DNA of 64,000 nucleotides from Peptostreptococcus porci (GTDB lineage Bacteria; Bacillota; Clostridia; Peptostreptococcales; Peptostreptococcaceae): NCBI RefSeq assembly GCF_009695815.1, contig NZ_VUNE01000001.1, positions 806,001 to 870,000 of the forward strand, read 5' to 3'. Shown piece by piece: positions 63,867 to 64,000 of this stretch (position 1 is its first letter; each line of letters starts with the position of its first letter). The notes under the pieces were generated by a model. It saw only the letters and a program-made list of their open reading frames with translations, ran no database searches and was not told where the DNA came from. The position numbers and the translations under genes were made by a program.

Positions 63867-64000
63867 AAATATCCCTCCTTCAAAACATTCTTATGATAAC
63901 GATTTTTTATATACTATATAATATAGTTCTTTGTACTAAATGTCAACATATTTATATTATGAAGTTTTAAATAAATCAAATATTATATTGAGATGAATCG

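Overview
The window is AT-rich DNA (by eye about one third G+C) from a low-GC, anaerobic Firmicute. The evidence is strong GGAGG ribosome sites, TTG starts, an anaerobic class III ribonucleotide reductase (nrdDG), a clostridial-style YitT/VanW/DegV/Cof gene set and a ProX/PrdX-like prolyl-tRNA editing protein. A sortase-anchored YSIRK-type surface protein and two secreted IdeS-like proteases point to a host-associated, probably oral, member of the Peptostreptococcaceae. This placement is inferred from protein style and has not been tested.

Layout. 1-4.3 kb: end of an alpha/beta hydrolase, glycerol kinase, and an orphan NRPS-like protein (half condensation domain plus adenylation domain, no carrier). 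4.3-12.2 kb: ddl (minus), cinA, a HAD phosphatase, membrane and radical-SAM proteins, an RNase HI with a repeat linker. 12.3-16.1 kb: a LexA/CI-like self-cleaving repressor divergent from a VanW protein and a YitT protein, then a hicB antitoxin broken by one stop codon. 16.1-26.7 kb: miaB, an XRE regulator, a lipoprotein, glnS, typA, copA. 26.9-33.7 kb: a two-component system with a purine permease, an ABC-F protein with a degenerate second ATPase site, a serine-recombinase homologue whose catalytic Ser is Thr, a Nudix hydrolase. 33.8-37.1 kb: TPP riboswitch plus a four-gene thiamine-precursor uptake operon. 37.5-39.8 kb: YSIRK/LPxTG surface protein. 40-47 kb: mutS-mutL-miaA and a PLP enzyme. 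47.1-49.6 kb: a GATC (DpnII/MboI-type) restriction-modification island. 49.8-52.7 kb: two tandem IdeS/Mac-family protease genes. 52.9-64 kb: an MhpD-like hydratase, ProX-like protein, nrdDG behind two NrdR boxes, a HesB-like protein, trmB, a HEFSH membrane protein, a truncated HTH gene, bioB under a BirA operator, degV and a threonine-aldolase-like gene.

Most of the window is housekeeping. The distinctive parts are the tandem immunoglobulin-protease-like pair beside a restriction island, the surface protein, the orphan half-C/A NRPS protein, and a recurring pattern of short degenerate tandem duplications at gene 3' ends and inside protein linkers (MutL, RNase HI, IdeS paralogue, surface protein). 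No tRNA, rRNA, CRISPR array or complete insertion sequence was seen.
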